From: Pantoea trifolii
Lineage (GTDB): Bacteria; Pseudomonadota; Gammaproteobacteria; Enterobacterales; Enterobacteriaceae
DNA: 64,000 nucleotides
Assembly (NCBI RefSeq): GCF_024506435.1
Contig: NZ_JANIET010000001.1
Location: 4,030,001 to 4,094,000 of the forward strand
Reading direction: 5' to 3'
The notes under the pieces are model-generated. The model searched no databases, was not told the DNA's origin, and was given only the letters and a program-made list of their open reading frames with translations. Every line of letters starts with the position of its first letter. Positions within the stretch are counted from its first letter, which is position 1. Position numbers and translations under genes: made by a program. Positions 60,817-64,000 of the stretch are shown piece by piece.

Positions 60817-62091
60817 ATGACGACTCTATACACAGCCTTGCTCTATCTGATTCAGCCACTCATCTGGCTGCGCCTGTGGCTGCGCGGTCGAAAAGCACCG
60901 GCCTATCGTAAACGTTGGGCAGAACGCTACGGCTATTGCACTGGAAAAGTGCTGCCGCATGGCATTGTGTTGCACTCGGTTTCCGTCGGCGAGACGCTGG
61001 CGGCGGTGCCGCTGGTGCGCGCGCTGCGTCACCGCTATCCGACGCTACCGATCACCGTCACCACCATGACGCCGACCGGCTCCGAACGTGCGCAGTCAGC
61101 GTTTGGCAAAGATGTGCACCACGTTTACCTGCCGTACGATCTGCCAGGTTCCATCAACCGTTTCCTTGATACCGTCGATCCACGCCTGGTAATCATCATG
61201 GAAACCGAGCTGTGGCCAAACATCATTCGTATTCTTCATCAGCGGAAGATTCCGCTGGTGATTGCCAACGCGCGCCTGTCTGAGCGCTCGGCCAAAGGCT
61301 ACAAAAAGCTCGGCGGCTTTATGCGCGACTTGCTGCAACGTATCACGCTGATTGCCGCGCAAAACGCCGAAGATGGCGACCGTTTCCTCAGCCTTGGCCT
61401 GAAGCGTTCGCATCTCACCGTTACCGGCAGCCTCAAATTTGATATTTCCGTGACGCCAGAGCTGGCGGCAAAAGCGGTCACGCTGCGTCGTCAGTGGGCA
61501 TCGCGTCGTCCGGTGTGGATCGCCACCAGCACCCACGAAGGCGAAGAAGCGATTGTGCTCGATGCGCATCGCCGCCTGCTGCAACAGTTCCCCAATCTGC
61601 TGCTGATTTTGGTGCCGCGCCATCCGGAACGTTTCAAAGATGCCTGCGACCTGACGCAAAAACGTGGCTTCAGCTTTACCTTACGCAGCAGCGGCGAAAT
61701 TCCTTCAAGCTCCACGCAAGTGGTGATTGGCGACACCATGGGCGAGTTGATGATGCTGTACGGCATCGCCGATCTCGCCTTTGTGGGCGGTAGCCTGGTT
61801 GAGCGCGGCGGTCACAACCCGCTGGAACCGGCAGCACATGCCATTCCGGTGTTGATGGGCCCGCATATCTGGAACTTCAAAGATATCTGCGCCAAGCTGC
61901 AGCAAGCCGAAGGGCTGATTACCGTCACTGACGTGGTATCGCTGCAGAAAGAGGTCGCTAACCTGCTGCAGGATGACGATTATCGCCGCTATTACGGCCG
62001 CCATGCTGTGGACGTGCTGCATCAAAATCAGGGCGCATTACAGCGTCTGCTACAGTTACTCGAACCTCACTTACCACCGCGAGCTCACTAA
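60817..62091 (+). CDS. waaA: 3-deoxy-D-manno-octulosonic acid (Kdo) transferase
   Basis: A 424-residue inner-membrane-associated GT30 enzyme (E. coli 425) adding two Kdo residues to lipid IVA. An N-terminal membrane anchor (TALLYLIQPLIWLRLWLRG) is followed by the acceptor motif LHSVSVGETLAAVPLVRAL with its catalytic Glu near residue 60. The donor domain includes ASTHEGEEAIVLDAH and VERGGHNPLEPAAHA. It follows wabG by 85 nt, which may hold a separate promoter, and is coupled closely to waaE. Confidence 0.97.
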   Translation: MTTLYTALLYLIQPLIWLRLWLRGRKAPAYRKRWAERYGYCTGKVLPHGIVLHSVSVGETLAAVPLVRALRHRYPTLPITVTTMTPTGSERAQSAFGKDVHHVYLPYDLPGSINRFLDTVDPRLVIIMETELWPNIIRILHQRKIPLVIANARLSERSAKGYKKLGGFMRDLLQRITLIAAQNAEDGDRFLSLGLKRSHLTVTGSLKFDISVTPELAAKAVTLRRQWASRRPVWIATSTHEGEEAIVLDAHRRLLQQFPNLLLILVPRHPERFKDACDLTQKRGFSFTLRSSGEIPSSSTQVVIGDTMGELMMLYGIADLAFVGGSLVERGGHNPLEPAAHAIPVLMGPHIWNFKDICAKLQQAEGLITVTDVVSLQKEVANLLQDDDYRRYYGRHAVDVLHQNQGALQRLLQLLEPHLPPRAH

Positions 62092-62094
62092 TTC

Positions 62095-63353
<1,259 letters not shown>

Positions 63354-63354
63354 C

Positions 63355-64000
63355 TCAGTGCTGGCAGCGTGGACACCAGAAGGTGCTGCGCTGGCCATGC
63401 TTGCCGCTGACAATCGGCGTACCGCAGGCGCGACAAGGTTCACCGGTGCGACCGTAAACCTGCAGCTCTTGCGCAAAGTAGCCCGGCTTACCGTCAGTTT
63501 GCAGGAAATCACGCAGCGTGGTGCCGCCCTGCTCAATCGAGCGTAGCAACACCGCTTTGATGGTGTTAACCAGCAGTTCCGCCTCTTCCTGACTCAAACT
63601 CATCGCCGAACGATCGGGCAAGATCCCGGCGGTAAACAGCGATTCGCTGGCGTAGATGTTGCCGACGCCCACCACCACTTTGTTATCCATCAGCCACTGT
63701 TTAATCACGGTGCGTTTGCCGCGCGACTTTTCAAACAGATAAGCGCCATCAAATTCGTTGCTGAGCGGTTCCGGACCGAGATGCGCCAGCACGCTGCTGC
63801 CTGCAAGGTCACTGCTCCACAGCCAGGCGCCAAAGCGACGTGGATCGGTGTAGCGCAGCACTTTGCCGTTGCTCATCACCAAATCGACGTGGTCATGTTT
63901 AGCGGCCGGTTGTTCGCCGGGAAGCACACGCAGGCTGCCGGACATGCCGAGGTGAATGATAATCCAGCCATGCGGCAGTTCGAGCAGCAGATACTTAGCG
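63355..64000 (-). CDS. mutM: Formamidopyrimidine-DNA glycosylase MutM (partial, N-terminus outside window)
   Basis: About 215 C-terminal codons of a protein usually of 269 residues; the frame is open to the right edge ([20 protein letters not shown]). It removes 8-oxoguanine and formamidopyrimidines. Visible elements are the HDHVDLVM and [10 protein letters not shown] blocks, the helix-two-turn-helix ([19 protein letters not shown]) and the C-terminal zinc finger with CRAC and CPRC pairs ([20 protein letters not shown]). It lies beside coaD as in E. coli. The catalytic N-terminal proline is not in the window. Confidence 0.96.
   Translation of the reverse strand, partial: AKYLLLELPHGWIIIHLGMSGSLRVLPGEQPAAKHDHVDLVMSNGKVLRYTDPRRFGAWLWSSDLAGSSVLAHLGPEPLSNEFDGAYLFEKSRGKRTVIKQWLMDNKVVVGVGNIYASESLFTAGILPDRSAMSLSQEEAELLVNTIKAVLLRSIEQGGTTLRDFLQTDGKPGYFAQELQVYGRTGEPCRACGTPIVSGKHGQRSTFWCPRCQH

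Overview
The window is a contiguous stretch of chromosome from a member of the Enterobacterales. Most genes are close in sequence and length to Escherichia coli counterparts. Several local differences point towards the Erwinia/Pantoea group (Erwiniaceae), although the genus cannot be proved from this window alone: argG lies inside the arg cluster, menA and gpmM are missing from their E. coli positions, a Klebsiella/Serratia-type LPS core locus with waaE and wabG is present, and an ERIC element is present. Both ends cut genes: fabR at the left and mutM at the right. I see no tRNA, rRNA, CRISPR array, prophage, insertion sequence or defence system.

Region 1 (1-9054) holds fabR/sthA, oxyR with a divergent oxyS-like small RNA and an OxyR operator, then the arginine genes: argC-argB-argG-argH on the minus strand, divergent from argE across a pair of ArgR boxes. 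Region 2 (9312-17391) holds ppc, a REP-like inverted pair, and the methionine regulon (metF, metBL, metJ), with MetJ box arrays in the metF leader and between metB and metJ. Region 3 (17469-25384) holds rpmE, priA, cytR, ftsN, an ERIC element that supplies the ftsN stop codon, hslVU behind a sigma-32 promoter and a 5' UTR hairpin, rraA and zapB.

Region 4 (25385-33106) is the glycerol regulon glpFKX with CRP and GlpR sites, then emrD, fpr, yiiQ and tpiA. Region 5 (33192-40202) holds cdh, sbp, pfkA, fieF, cpxP and the cpxRA envelope-stress system with a perfect CpxR box. Region 6 (40238-46272) holds trmL, the yibN-grxC-secB-gpsA-cysE cluster with a terminator-like hairpin just before cysE, and envC-yibQ (cell separation and envelope).

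Region 7 (46293-64000) is the accessory-looking part. An AT-richer two-gene glycosyltransferase module (46293-48417) is followed by tdh/kbl. Then comes the LPS inner and outer core locus: hldD-waaF-waaC, a divergent deacetylase (WabN-like) and glycosyltransferase (WabH-like), a family-9 transferase, a WaaH/YibD-like transferase, waaQ, wabG, waaA, waaE, coaD and mutM. Together these genes would make ADP-heptose, add Kdo and heptoses, and decorate the core with hexuronic acid, glucose and (de-acetylated) hexosamine. No O-antigen ligase is present. The best candidates for something undescribed are the two genes at 46293-48417 and the unassigned family-9 transferase at 56315-57457. The rest is largely conserved housekeeping sequence with interesting regulatory detail.
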